The notes beneath the pieces are model-generated. The model searched no databases, was not told the origin of the DNA, and worked only from the letters and a program-made list of their open reading frames with translations. Source: Levilactobacillus lanxiensis (GTDB lineage Bacteria > Bacillota > Bacilli > Lactobacillales > Lactobacillaceae). From it: DNA of 64,000 nt. This document shows positions 35,596 to 44,137 of the stretch, one piece after another. The stretch's first letter is position 1. Each line of letters starts with the position of its first letter. The position numbers were made by a program, and so were the translations under genes. The stretch covers positions 186,001 to 250,000 of the forward strand of contig NZ_BOLN01000002.1 of NCBI RefSeq assembly GCF_016861655.1, given 5' to 3'.

Positions 35596-35643
35596 GTTCA
35601 AATCTCTCCTTATGTTTTCTTGCACTTGGGTTAAACTTTGTCG

Positions 35644-35919
35644 TTGTCAGCGCCTCCGGGATGGTGAAAACTGGGACGTGACGGCCGCTGTCCGTTCCCG
35701 GCAGCGGGTTCAAAACGCCCTGCTGTGGGGTCGGTTCCAGCCTGAGAAGCTGGCTTCCACCTCGACTTTGAGCCATAGAGCGGTCTCAAAGGTCGTCCCA
35801 TGGACTAAACTGAGAAAACCACTCAGTTAAGACCATCGACACAGCTGTGCATTTTGCCCCGCCTCTGGTCACTAACACTGACCAAGCCAGGCCATTTTCA
35901 CCATCCCTGCGGCTGACAC
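35644..35919 (-). repeat. Fold-back element, type B, complete
   Basis: Reverse-oriented. Outer arms GGGATGG and CCATCCC replace GGGCTGG/CCAGCCC with pairing kept. It lies 48 bp upstream of the pgm start with its P4-side end towards the gene. Confidence 0.88.
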
Positions 35920-36215
35920 GCGTTTAACCCGCAACAATGTGTCTATTCTATTCATTCATGGGCAAACTAGTCCATGGTATTTAAACTGGTTTCACCTAAC
36001 GGATGACCGCAATAACAACCGCAACCATCCCCTAGCTTTCACCAGTAGGAATTACTCTCTAAATATATCATCAAACGCAATTTTCCAGCGTAATCGTGTC
36101 CCGACTAATCCTAAAAATTAATCGGACAGTCACCGTAGCACAACCACACCCCACAAGGACGCAGCCACACCACCGTCACCTACGAATACTAGCGTCAGTA
36201 ACTTGCGCTAACTTT
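35920..36215. other. Gap between elements, pgm-galM
   Basis: No gene seen. A stretch near 36159-36186 (GCAGCCACACCACCGTCACC) is repeated at about 36374-36400, flanking the truncated type D copy. Confidence 0.5.
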
Positions 36216-36352
36216 AGCCGGAGGTGAACAGGTGCGGATGCCCGTGTCGAGGTTCTAAGGTCGGGCGAACTTCCCGACCTTAGAACCTGGGACGCCTTGG
36301 AGACTCACGGTTTGGGTGATGCTCCAGAACACGCACCAACTGCCTCTTGTCA
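36216..36352 (+). repeat. Fold-back element, type D, truncated
   Basis: Left arm GCCGGAGGTGAACAGGTGCG; P2 GGTTCTAAGGTCGGG/CCCGACCTTAGAACC; P3 partial; the right end is lost or rearranged. First of a D-D pair. Confidence 0.75.
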
Positions 36353-36436
36353 GAAAAATCCAACAAGAACGTAGCCACACCACCGTCACCCACGAAACCT
36401 ACGAATACAACCGTAAGTTAGGTGGCGGTGTGTTAG

Positions 36437-36622
36437 CTGAAGACGGCTAGGTACGGACGACCTGTGACGAGTTTCTTAGGTCGAGCGTTCTTCTCGGCCT
36501 TAGAAACTGGGACGTACTTGAGACTTGTGTTTTTTACAAGGCTCAAGTGCGCCTGTGAAGACCGCTTTTCGGCTTCACAGGTTGCCCCACAGGACGGGAG
36601 TACCTAGCCGCCGAAGCGGCCA
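36437..36622 (+). repeat. Fold-back element, type D, complete
   Basis: Complete four-helix copy. Outer GGCTAGGTAC/GTACCTAGCC and CCTGTG/CACAGG; P2 AGTTTCTTAGGTCGAG/CTCGGCCTTAGAAACT; P3 CTTGAGACTTGT/ACAAGGCTCAAG; P4 CCTGTGAAGACCG/CGGCTTCACAGG. It ends 17 bp after the galM stop. Confidence 0.92.
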
Positions 36623-36639
36623 GAACACACCGCAACCCG

Positions 36640-37662
36640 TTACTTACGCGTGTATTGGTAGCTGATGAAGTGGGTGACAGGTTGGTTGGCTGGCAGGATG
36701 ACGTCGCCGAAGCCGTCATGGTGAATCGCATCCGGCAAAGTTTGCGCTTCCATAGCCAAGGCATTGTAGTCCCGGGCATCAGCACGTTTAGCATCGGTTG
36801 GGTTAGCCGTGAAGACGACCAAGGCGTTCCGGTCGGAGTAGACTTCGACCTCACGGTGGCCAGCAGCGTCACCAACCGTAGCGATTGGTGTGTCCTTGCT
36901 AGGTTCAACGACAAAGGCATCATCGTATTCGACTTGGCCCGTCTTGTGTAATTGATCCAAGCCATCCTTGATGGTCCGAGGCTTACTGAAGTCGTAGCCG
37001 GTACCAGCCGTTTGGCTCATTTCACCGGTTGGAATCTTTTCACCATTTAAGACCAGGCGCTTGTCCCCGCTCAACTTCAACCATTGATCGTCCAAACTGT
37101 GTTGGTCGTCGGTCACGTTAAAGTAGGTGTGGACCGTTGGGTTGAACAACGTGGCGGCATCACTCTTGGCATCAAAGGTTATGTCCAAGCGGTTTTCTTC
37201 CGTCAACGTGTAGGTAATGGTCGTGTTCATGGTGCCGGGGTATTTGTCGTCGGCTTCCGTGGACGTGTGGGTCAGCACAACGCTGGCCGTGTCGGCCGTT
37301 TCCGTCGTCGTGGCATCCCAGTTGGCAAAGGTAAAGCCGTGGGGACCACCGTGACTAGCGTTAGGCTTTTCATTTTGGTCGAGGTGGACCGTCTTGCCAT
37401 CGAGGTCAAATTGGGCCCCGGCGATACGACCGGCGACCCGGCCTAAAGCTTGGCATAAGTAGTAAGGGTTGTGATCGTAACCCTTTAAGTCGGGCAGGTT
37501 CACGATCAGGTTGTGCTTCTGGCCGTCTTCGACCACGCTAAATTCCTGTAAGGTCGCGCCCCAAGTCAGGATGGCCACGCGGGTCCCCTGTTGGTTCGTA
37601 AGTAAGTATTTCGTAACAGCTTGTTCATGCAATGTTCCAGCTGAGCTCTTCGTAATCTTCAT
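36640..37662 (-). CDS. galM: Aldose 1-epimerase (galactose mutarotase)
   Basis: A 340-aa galactose-mutarotase-like beta-sandwich protein (PF01263). KPNASHGGPHGFTFANWDAT holds the first conserved His, NPTVHTYFNVTDD the catalytic His, and YNALAMEAQTLPDAIHHDGF the catalytic Glu. It interconverts alpha- and beta-galactose so that galK can use them. The start ATG at 37662 has GGAGG upstream. It is a separate transcript from pgm, with TTTACTAA motifs upstream suggesting shared GalR control. Confidence 0.93.
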   Translation of the reverse strand: MKITKSSAGTLHEQAVTKYLLTNQQGTRVAILTWGATLQEFSVVEDGQKHNLIVNLPDLKGYDHNPYYLCQALGRVAGRIAGAQFDLDGKTVHLDQNEKPNASHGGPHGFTFANWDATTTETADTASVVLTHTSTEADDKYPGTMNTTITYTLTEENRLDITFDAKSDAATLFNPTVHTYFNVTDDQHSLDDQWLKLSGDKRLVLNGEKIPTGEMSQTAGTGYDFSKPRTIKDGLDQLHKTGQVEYDDAFVVEPSKDTPIATVGDAAGHREVEVYSDRNALVVFTANPTDAKRADARDYNALAMEAQTLPDAIHHDGFGDVILPANQPVTHFISYQYTRK

Positions 37663-37731
37663 AATAAATTGGCACCTCCATAAAAGAATCCGTTTTCATT
37701 GTACTCTAACCGGGCGGTAAGTACCAATTTA

Positions 37732-37761
37732 TTTACTAAATTTTTCTAGAACTTTTACTAA
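37732..37761. promoter_or_regulatory. Candidate GalR half-sites upstream of galM
   Basis: TTTACTAA (37732-37739) and TTTTACTAA (37753-37761) are direct repeats about two helical turns apart. A possible promoter, TTGGTA and TACAAT on the minus strand, lies just inside (37699-37728). Confidence 0.4.
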
Positions 37762-37916
37762 CGACCATACAATTCAGGAATCCGTTTTATTCCTAATAGG
37801 CATGACGGATATTCAACAATCATAAAGTTTCACTGGACTTATCAAATGATTATTCGCTATACTGGCCTCAATCGTTCAGAACTACACAATTTGTGCTTGA
37901 TAAGGAGGAAATATTT

Positions 37917-39038
37917 ATGCCAGCTACAACTGCTGCCGCTGAGAAACTGTTATTACAAATGGTCGACGACTACACCCAACGGGAAATTAGTCCCTACGAC
38001 ATGTCCATGGACGCTGCTCAGGACTTCCCAAAAGGTTTCGTTGAGAAGCTCACCAAGACCGGTTTCTTAGGCATCATGCTACCCCAAGAATTCGGTGGTG
38101 CCGGCTTCGGTCCCGAGGTTACGGCCACGGTGCTGAACCACATTGCCCGGGGGAACGCCAGCACGGCTGTCACCCTTGAAGGCCATTTCAAAACGATTGA
38201 CCAAATCCTAAAATACGGGACGCCCGCCTTACAACAGGCGCTGCTCCCCACCGCTAACGACCGTATCTTCGCCTTTTCCATGACCGAGGCCTCCGGGGGA
38301 TCGAATCCCATGGGCATCAGTTCCACGGCCACTCGTGAAGGTGATCACTGGGTCATCAACGGCGATAAAATTATGATTACCAACGGTGGCTTGGCTCAGG
38401 TCTACTGTGTGCTGGTCAAGACCGCCCCGGCTGAATTATCCGTCTTCGTGGTCGACCAGGACATGCCCGGCTTTTCATTTGGGAAGCGCGAAGACTTCAT
38501 CGGCCTGCGTGGCACCCCCGTCGGTGAAATCGTCATGGACCACATCGTTGTCGACAACGACCACCTGCTGGGCAAGCTCGGCGATGGTGGGGTCATCGGT
38601 GACTCCGCGCACGATGACGCTCGAATCTTGATGGGCGCCGTACTGACCGGCATCATGGAACACGAATTGAAAATTTCCACCGACTACGCCAAGGAGCGTA
38701 AGGCTGGCAACACGCCACTGACCGACCTGCAAGTCACCCACCGCAAGGTCGCCGATATGGCGATGCGCAAGGAAACCACGAAGCTCCTGTACCAACGGGC
38801 CGCGCAATTAAAGGCTGCGGGCCAACCGTACAGCGAGGAAGCCGCGATGGCCAAGGCCCACGGTTCCCGGGCCGCCGTGAGCGCCGGTGACGACGCCTTG
38901 CAAATTTTAGCAGGCTACGGCTATAGTCGTGAATACCCCGTGGAACACCTGATCCGCGACGCCCGCGCCATGGAAATTGCCGAAGGGACCGTCGAGAAGA
39001 TGCGTTCCGCCATTGCCAAAGCTGAATTTACTAAATAG
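37917..39038 (+). CDS. Acyl-CoA dehydrogenase-family flavoprotein
   Basis: A 373-aa FAD enzyme of the short-chain acyl-CoA dehydrogenase type. FSMTEASGGSNPMGISSTAT is the FAD/substrate signature, ILAGYGYSREYPVEHLIRDA is the C-terminal family motif, and EIAEGTVE contains the Glu aligned with the catalytic base. It would oxidise an acyl-CoA, or reduce an enoyl-CoA, passing electrons through EtfAB. AAGGAGG lies 8 nt before the ATG at 37917. It is the first gene of an operon with etfB and etfA. No thiolase or CoA-transferase gene is nearby, so the substrate is unknown. Confidence 0.9.
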   Translation: MPATTAAAEKLLLQMVDDYTQREISPYDMSMDAAQDFPKGFVEKLTKTGFLGIMLPQEFGGAGFGPEVTATVLNHIARGNASTAVTLEGHFKTIDQILKYGTPALQQALLPTANDRIFAFSMTEASGGSNPMGISSTATREGDHWVINGDKIMITNGGLAQVYCVLVKTAPAELSVFVVDQDMPGFSFGKREDFIGLRGTPVGEIVMDHIVVDNDHLLGKLGDGGVIGDSAHDDARILMGAVLTGIMEHELKISTDYAKERKAGNTPLTDLQVTHRKVADMAMRKETTKLLYQRAAQLKAAGQPYSEEAAMAKAHGSRAAVSAGDDALQILAGYGYSREYPVEHLIRDARAMEIAEGTVEKMRSAIAKAEFTK

Positions 39039-39048
39039 GAGGTTCCCC

Positions 39049-39840
39049 ATGAAAATTGTGGTTTGTCTCAAACAAGTCCCAGAAACCAACGACGTGACCA
39101 TCGATCCCGTCACCCATAACCTGGACCGGCGTGGATTGGCCGGCGTCATGAATCCATTTGATAAGAACGCGATTGAACTCGCCTTAAACTTAAAGGACAG
39201 TCGCGACGATGTTCAAGTCGTCCTCCTCACCATGGGGCCCGACGACTACGCCGACTCCCTGCGCGAAGGCATGGCCATGGGGGCCGACGAAGGGGTTCTC
39301 CTGTCCGACCGAGCCTTTGCTGGGGCCGATACCCTGGCGACCGGCTACGTCTTGGCCCAGGCCGTGAAGAAAATTGGCGACGCCGACCTGATTTTATTTG
39401 GTCGTCAAGCCGTCGATGCCGATACGGGCCAGGTTGGCCCCATCGTTGCCGAATTTTTACACCAACCGCAAATCACCTATGCCGCCAACTTACGGCTGAG
39501 CGGCGCCAACGAGGTCACGGCCGAACGCCTGTTGGAAGACACTAAGCAGACGCTGGTCGCCCAACTTCCCGCCGTCGTCAGTGTCCGTAGCGAGCTGAAC
39601 ACGCCGCGCTACCCCACACCGCGGAACATCCAATTGAGTTTTAACAAACCGCTGACCACTTGGCATCACGACGACCTCGACCTGGACGATTCCCGTTTGG
39701 GACAGGCCGGCTCACCTACCATTGTGACCAAGGTCTACGCGCCAGAACCCGTTAAACGGGCACTCACCCCACTGACCGGGACGCCGAGCGAGGCCGCCAG
39801 TCAGTTGATCACCGCGCTGAAGCAACGTCAATTAATCTAA
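39049..39840 (+). CDS. etfB: Electron transfer flavoprotein, beta subunit
   Basis: A 263-aa protein. It opens MKIVVCLKQVPETNDVTIDP, the classic EtfB start. LFGRQAVDADTGQVGPIVAE is the EtfB signature that holds the AMP (or second FAD in bifurcating forms). PRYPTPRNIQLSFNKPL is the conserved recognition region. It accepts electrons from the acyl-CoA dehydrogenase encoded 10 bp upstream. AGGAGG lies 6 nt before the ATG at 39049. Whether this Etf bifurcates cannot be judged reliably by eye. Confidence 0.93.
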   Translation: MKIVVCLKQVPETNDVTIDPVTHNLDRRGLAGVMNPFDKNAIELALNLKDSRDDVQVVLLTMGPDDYADSLREGMAMGADEGVLLSDRAFAGADTLATGYVLAQAVKKIGDADLILFGRQAVDADTGQVGPIVAEFLHQPQITYAANLRLSGANEVTAERLLEDTKQTLVAQLPAVVSVRSELNTPRYPTPRNIQLSFNKPLTTWHHDDLDLDDSRLGQAGSPTIVTKVYAPEPVKRALTPLTGTPSEAASQLITALKQRQLI

Positions 39841-39853
39841 GGAGGAAGCTGCT

Positions 39854-40819
39854 ATGTCAAAACCAGAATTATGGGTCATTGCGGAACGCCGCTTAGATCA
39901 CATTGAACCCACGACCCAACAACTCATTACCAAAGCCAAGGGTTTAGCCGGCGACCAATTTAGTGTCGTGGCTATCTTGCTGGAAGCCACCAACGACCAG
40001 TTGGAAAACGAACTCACCGCTTACGGTCCCGACGAGATTCGGGTCGTTCGTGATGACCGCTTCCCTACGGCGACCGACGCGGAACACGCCGACGCCCTGC
40101 AACAACTGGTCACCGCTTACCAGCCCAACTCAATCTTATTTGGCGCCACAATTACCGGCCGCTCAATTGCGCCGCGGCTACAGGCCAAGCTCCAAACCGG
40201 CCTGACCGCCGACTGCCTGGACCTGCGCTTCGATGACGACACCCTGGTTGCCACCAAGCCGTCCTACGGCGATAACATCATGTGCGAGATTATTTGTCCC
40301 GACCATCGGCCGCAAATGGCGACGGTCCGGCCCAACACCTTCGTGGCGGCCCCCGCTACCGGTGACGCAACTGTCACCACGGCCACGGTGACCTTCCACC
40401 CCGTTGACCGGCTGGAAGTCAAAGCCGCCACCCCCGTGGTCAACACGGCCACGACCGTCGGCGATGCCAGCCGCGTCGTCGCGTTAGGTCGTGGTGCTGC
40501 CAGTTCAGCCACCATCGACAGTGCCACCAAGCTCGCCGAAAAGCTGGGCGGTCGCATCGGTGTTTCCCGGCCATTAACGGACCAGGACCGCTTCACCCAT
40601 GACGACCAGATTGGTCAGAGTGGTAACACGATTCATCCCGAACTGATCCTTAACTTCGGAATCAGTGGCGCCGTGCAATACCTCGTGGGGATGCAAGATT
40701 CCCAGACAATCGTCGCTATCAACGCGGACGAAAATGCCCCGATCTTTGACGTGGCTGATTACGGTTACGTTGGGGATGCCCAGGCCTTTATGACGGCGCT
40801 GCTGGCGCAATTCAACTAA
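39854..40819 (+). CDS. etfA: Electron transfer flavoprotein, alpha subunit
   Basis: A 321-aa protein, 13 bp after etfB. The N-terminal domain is adenine-nucleotide-alpha-hydrolase-like. The C-terminal FAD domain (residues about 205-320) carries VALGRGAASSATIDSATKLA, GVSRPLTDQD, QIGQSGNTIHPELILNFGIS and GAVQYLVGMQDS, the conserved FAD-binding blocks. It forms the Etf heterodimer with EtfB. GGAGG precedes the ATG. The final acceptor (Etf-quinone oxidoreductase or other) is not encoded in view, although a MenG homologue is in the window. Confidence 0.93.
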   Translation: MSKPELWVIAERRLDHIEPTTQQLITKAKGLAGDQFSVVAILLEATNDQLENELTAYGPDEIRVVRDDRFPTATDAEHADALQQLVTAYQPNSILFGATITGRSIAPRLQAKLQTGLTADCLDLRFDDDTLVATKPSYGDNIMCEIICPDHRPQMATVRPNTFVAAPATGDATVTTATVTFHPVDRLEVKAATPVVNTATTVGDASRVVALGRGAASSATIDSATKLAEKLGGRIGVSRPLTDQDRFTHDDQIGQSGNTIHPELILNFGISGAVQYLVGMQDSQTIVAINADENAPIFDVADYGYVGDAQAFMTALLAQFN

Positions 40820-40920
40820 AGATTTAACCCCCAAACCGCCTGCGGCTTCCGGGGACGATTGTTGGTCAATTTTACGTTGAAGCATCTGTCTAATCTCACT
40901 TTGATAATTCCTTGCAACTT

Positions 40921-40967
40921 AAAAATCGTGTCACGCCATTTGCTGGTATGGCACGATTTTTATTTTG
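40921..40967 (+). terminator. Intrinsic terminator of the acyl-CoA dehydrogenase-etf operon
   Basis: AAAAATCGTGTCACGCC pairs with GGTATGGCACGATTTTT over about 17 bp and continues into TATTTTG. The same hairpin, with its flank GCAACTTAAAAA, recurs at 43883. Confidence 0.9.
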
Positions 40968-41105
40968 TAGTTATTTCAGTTTAAACTATCAATAAATTTT
41001 TATTGTCGTCCTCTATTTTCAGCTTTTCATCGGATTAAACGCGGCGTATCAGTAATCGCCTTATTAAACAAATTATATAGTGCTCGTCATATAAGGTTAA
41101 TAGAG

Positions 41106-41134
41106 TTGTACATTTTTTGAAATAAAGCTATCCT
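41106..41134 (+). promoter_or_regulatory. Promoter of the ABC pair
   Basis: TTGTAC (41106-41111), 17-bp spacer, TATCCT (41129-41134), 50 bp before the TTG start. The whole upstream stretch is AT-rich. Confidence 0.5.
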
Positions 41135-41183
41135 ATCCTTTAGCAGTAAATCACTGACGCCACAAATTCTAGGGAGGCTCTAC

Positions 41184-43190
41184 TTGAAGATTATTAAGAA
41201 TTCAATTCTAATTGTCGTCTCATTATGCTTTGGCCTCTTACTCTGGGGCCTCAGTCAATCGGCTAGCTCCACAGGGCTTTCAACTCTAGAACAACCGTAC
41301 AACATCACGAGCACCTCTAAGAAATTTACACCTAACGAGATTAATCAACGACTAGAGGACTTCGCCAATCACCACCAGGTCAATCTGGTGAAGGCTTTCT
41401 GGATTCCCACGACGAATGACCACGCTCATCAGAGTTTTTACGTCTTAGGGACGGCTAAGCATTTTTCACAAAATCAGATTCCAAAGTCAAGTCTCGCTTC
41501 ACGCTCTGAATTTTTAACCAGCGACCTGCGTTACCCCCTATATGTTTTTGGCCACATCAATCCACAGTCCATGCAGCAAGAACTAAAATCCCTTGGACTT
41601 GGATTCTCGCGCTCTTCGGAAAACTGGCTTTCACGAATCATGGACTTTCTGCTCGAGAGTGACGGCAGTATTTTCTTAGCTTTAACCTTACTACTACTGT
41701 TCCTAACCCTAGTGATTCGCAACTTTAAAGCGTTAAGAGCCGCTAATATTCAGTTACTTCAAGGGCTAACAAAATGGACTATTTTCAAGCGTACCCTAGT
41801 TCACGACCAGAGATTCTTCCTTGCCTGTTACACGCTTGTTTGTGGTCTCCTGACTATCAGTCTGTTCTGGACACATCATCTAGGGACTTTCTGGCTAACT
41901 GCTTTTTTCGCCTTACTTTTGTACCTTACCCAACTGCTGGTGCATCTCATTGCCGGTCTGATTTGGACCTGGTCCTATCGCCCCGCGACTATTCTGCCAA
42001 CCATCAAAGGCCACGCCAAAAGTAAATTGACCTTAGTAATTGTTCTGGTGGTGAAAGTTGTCACGGAATTAATCGTCCTATTTACGCTACTGTCATTAGG
42101 TCAACAGCTCCTAACAAATCAGGCTATCAAGAAACAGGTTGGCACTTGGTCCAGCCTACCAAACCGCTACTCACCGAGTCTCACCCTGAATATTACCGCC
42201 CAAGAACAAGCAAACGAAGACAAACAAACTTACCAGCTAGTGACCTGGGCGTCACTCCATCACGGCCTTATCTCGAACTACGCTGGCTACAATGCAGCTG
42301 ACGAGCGACCTACGTTAGACTTCAACGATTACTCAGATGTCTATAACGGTGGTAACGTCCTGATTGTCAATGCCGAGTACCTGCGACGCAATTCGGTGAA
42401 GAGTCAGTCTGGTCAGCACCTCCACTTTGCCAACAACGATCCCACCACCCATATTCTGCTGCCAGAAAAGCTGGCCAGCCAACAACAAAAATTAACTCAT
42501 GCCTACATTGAACAACTAGGGTTACAACACATGTCAACAAAGGTTCGAACGCAAACCCATCTGCTCCAGAACCACCAGCACCAATTAACCTACAACCCAG
42601 ACGGCTTGGATTTAGGTTACTATGATGCCAGGGTTCCCGACCCAGTGATTGTGGTAGTTTCACCGCAATCACTGGGTGGCGACAACGAAAATGCTGACCG
42701 GCTCTGGAATTCCATGCTCTCACAAGGGGCGTTCAGCTTCAGCGATTATCACCAACTGAATCGCCAATTAACGACACTGGGGCTATACAAGAATATTGGC
42801 GGATACACTAATATCAAGAGCTATGCAGGGAAACTTTACCAAGCACAACGCGAAAAAATATTTCGGTTAACGAGCATTCTCGTCTTGCTAATTGCCTTGT
42901 TCCTATTTGAATGCGTTCTGACCAGTGCCCTTTACCTGGGAATCTACCAGCAGACCCATGCTATTCGCCTACTGGCTGGCCAGTCACTCTTAAAGGTTCA
43001 CTACAAATTTGCATCTATTTTAACGATATTGGTTACAGTCGAGCTTGCACTAACCCTGTTAGTCACGAGCAATTATCGCGTCGTTCTAGGCTATTATCTG
43101 GTAGCTGGTGTCCTGACACTCCTCACACTTTTCCTCAAAGCTAAGCGTAGCGTGAACCATCTTAAGTCTAATCTCAAGGGGGACAGCTAA
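41184..43190 (+). CDS. Bacteriocin-export/immunity-type ABC permease (lactococcin 972 group-like)
   Basis: A 668-aa membrane protein. The N-terminal helix is followed by an extracytoplasmic domain (residues about 30-155), a three-helix cluster (about 155-320), a second large outside domain (about 330-550) and three C-terminal helices. This FtsX-like layout matches the bacteriocin-associated integral membrane family that accompanies lactococcin 972-type exporters. It starts with TTG at 41184, 6 nt after GGGAGG. It overlaps the ATPase gene (TAATG). Base composition is clearly more AT-rich than in flanking genes. No bacteriocin precursor gene was found beside it. Confidence 0.7.
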   Translation: MKIIKNSILIVVSLCFGLLLWGLSQSASSTGLSTLEQPYNITSTSKKFTPNEINQRLEDFANHHQVNLVKAFWIPTTNDHAHQSFYVLGTAKHFSQNQIPKSSLASRSEFLTSDLRYPLYVFGHINPQSMQQELKSLGLGFSRSSENWLSRIMDFLLESDGSIFLALTLLLLFLTLVIRNFKALRAANIQLLQGLTKWTIFKRTLVHDQRFFLACYTLVCGLLTISLFWTHHLGTFWLTAFFALLLYLTQLLVHLIAGLIWTWSYRPATILPTIKGHAKSKLTLVIVLVVKVVTELIVLFTLLSLGQQLLTNQAIKKQVGTWSSLPNRYSPSLTLNITAQEQANEDKQTYQLVTWASLHHGLISNYAGYNAADERPTLDFNDYSDVYNGGNVLIVNAEYLRRNSVKSQSGQHLHFANNDPTTHILLPEKLASQQQKLTHAYIEQLGLQHMSTKVRTQTHLLQNHQHQLTYNPDGLDLGYYDARVPDPVIVVVSPQSLGGDNENADRLWNSMLSQGAFSFSDYHQLNRQLTTLGLYKNIGGYTNIKSYAGKLYQAQREKIFRLTSILVLLIALFLFECVLTSALYLGIYQQTHAIRLLAGQSLLKVHYKFASILTILVTVELALTLLVTSNYRVVLGYYLVAGVLTLLTLFLKAKRSVNHLKSNLKGDS

Positions 43191-43801
43191 TGTTAACTAT
43201 TTCAGCAGCGACCAAAGTCTTTGAACAACATGTCATTTTTACAGAATTGACGCACCATTTTCACCCTGGCAAAATCTACGTGTTATCCGGACCCTCAGGC
43301 TCTGGTAAATCAACACTTCTCAACTGCATCGCAACATTAGACACCTTAGATGCTGGAACCATCAGTTTTCAGGAGAAAGATATCACCCACATCGCCAACC
43401 ACATTTACTTCCGTGACTATCTGGGCTACCTCTTTCAAAACTATGCGTTAATTGACGATGAGACAGTGAAGGCCAACTTAACCCTGACCAAACGTTACCT
43501 GCGCTCGCAACTGATTAACGCCTTAGCCCAGTTCGGCTTGGACGCTACCTACCTCACTCGTAAAATTTACACGCTGTCCGGTGGGGAGTGTCAACGGGTG
43601 GCCTTAACTAGATTATTGCTAAAGGATCCGCCAATCATCTTAGCTGACGAACCGACTGGCGCATTAGACACGGTAAACGAAACATTGGTGTTAAATAGCC
43701 TCGCCGACTTTGCCAAAATGGGTAAAATTGTGATAGTCGCTACCCACTCACAAACAGTCCTGGACTGTGCGGATGAAATCATTCATTTAGACGCTATCTA
43801 A
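43190..43801 (+). CDS. ABC transporter ATPase, bacteriocin-exporter type
   Basis: A 203-aa ATPase. Walker A is GPSGSGKSTL, the Q-loop LFQNYALIDD, the signature LSGGECQR, Walker B IILADEPTGALD and the H-loop ATHS. The Gly-Glu-Cys signature and short length fit the MacB/LolD-like clade that includes putative lactococcin 972-group exporters. It powers the permease encoded by the overlapping upstream gene. Function in export, immunity or envelope-stress defence is inferred from family resemblance. Confidence 0.85.
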   Translation: MLTISAATKVFEQHVIFTELTHHFHPGKIYVLSGPSGSGKSTLLNCIATLDTLDAGTISFQEKDITHIANHIYFRDYLGYLFQNYALIDDETVKANLTLTKRYLRSQLINALAQFGLDATYLTRKIYTLSGGECQRVALTRLLLKDPPIILADEPTGALDTVNETLVLNSLADFAKMGKIVIVATHSQTVLDCADEIIHLDAI

Positions 43802-43882
43802 CCCAGTAGAAACCCTATCCCTGAGACAGGAAAGAGCGTGACCCACCACAACTGGTGAGTCACGCTTAACTCTTCGCAACTT

Positions 43883-43923
43883 AAAAATCGTGTCACACCA
43901 TTTAGCGGTGTGACACGATTTTT
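43883..43923. terminator. Bidirectional terminator, near copy of the one at 40921
   Basis: AAAAATCGTGTCACACC and GGTGTGACACGATTTTT form a 17-bp perfect stem with T runs on both strands. It serves the ABC pair rightward and the PEPCK-like gene leftward. A second strong hairpin, AGCGTGAC..CACCA/TGGTG..GTCACGCT, lies just before it at 43835-43866. Confidence 0.92.
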
Positions 43924-44020
43924 AATTACAGTTCTTTTAGTTAACGTTAATGACAGATTTACTTGCGATAAAGAGCTACCTCCAACCACAAACCTAGTGA
44001 AATGAACCCACTAGGTCGAT

Positions 44021-44120
44021 GTCAGTGACCAGAGGCGGATCAAAGTGACCGGCTGTGTCGGTGACCTTGGCTGGAATCGCCCCCGTAACACGGCGCTTTG
44101 AAACCGCCGGCGGGAGCGGT
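44021..44120 (+). repeat. Fold-back element, type B core, internally deleted
   Basis: GTCAGTGACCAGAGGCGGATC to GAAACCGCCGGCGGGAGCGG; the middle hairpins are lost. It ends 17 bp after the PEPCK-like stop and before its terminator. Confidence 0.75.
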
Positions 44121-44137
44121 TCTTATCGCCAAGCTGG

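Noticed and set aside
40968-41183. Bacteriocin precursor gene upstream of the ABC pair
   Set aside because: I read all frames in this stretch and found no ORF with a signal peptide or leader of suitable length.
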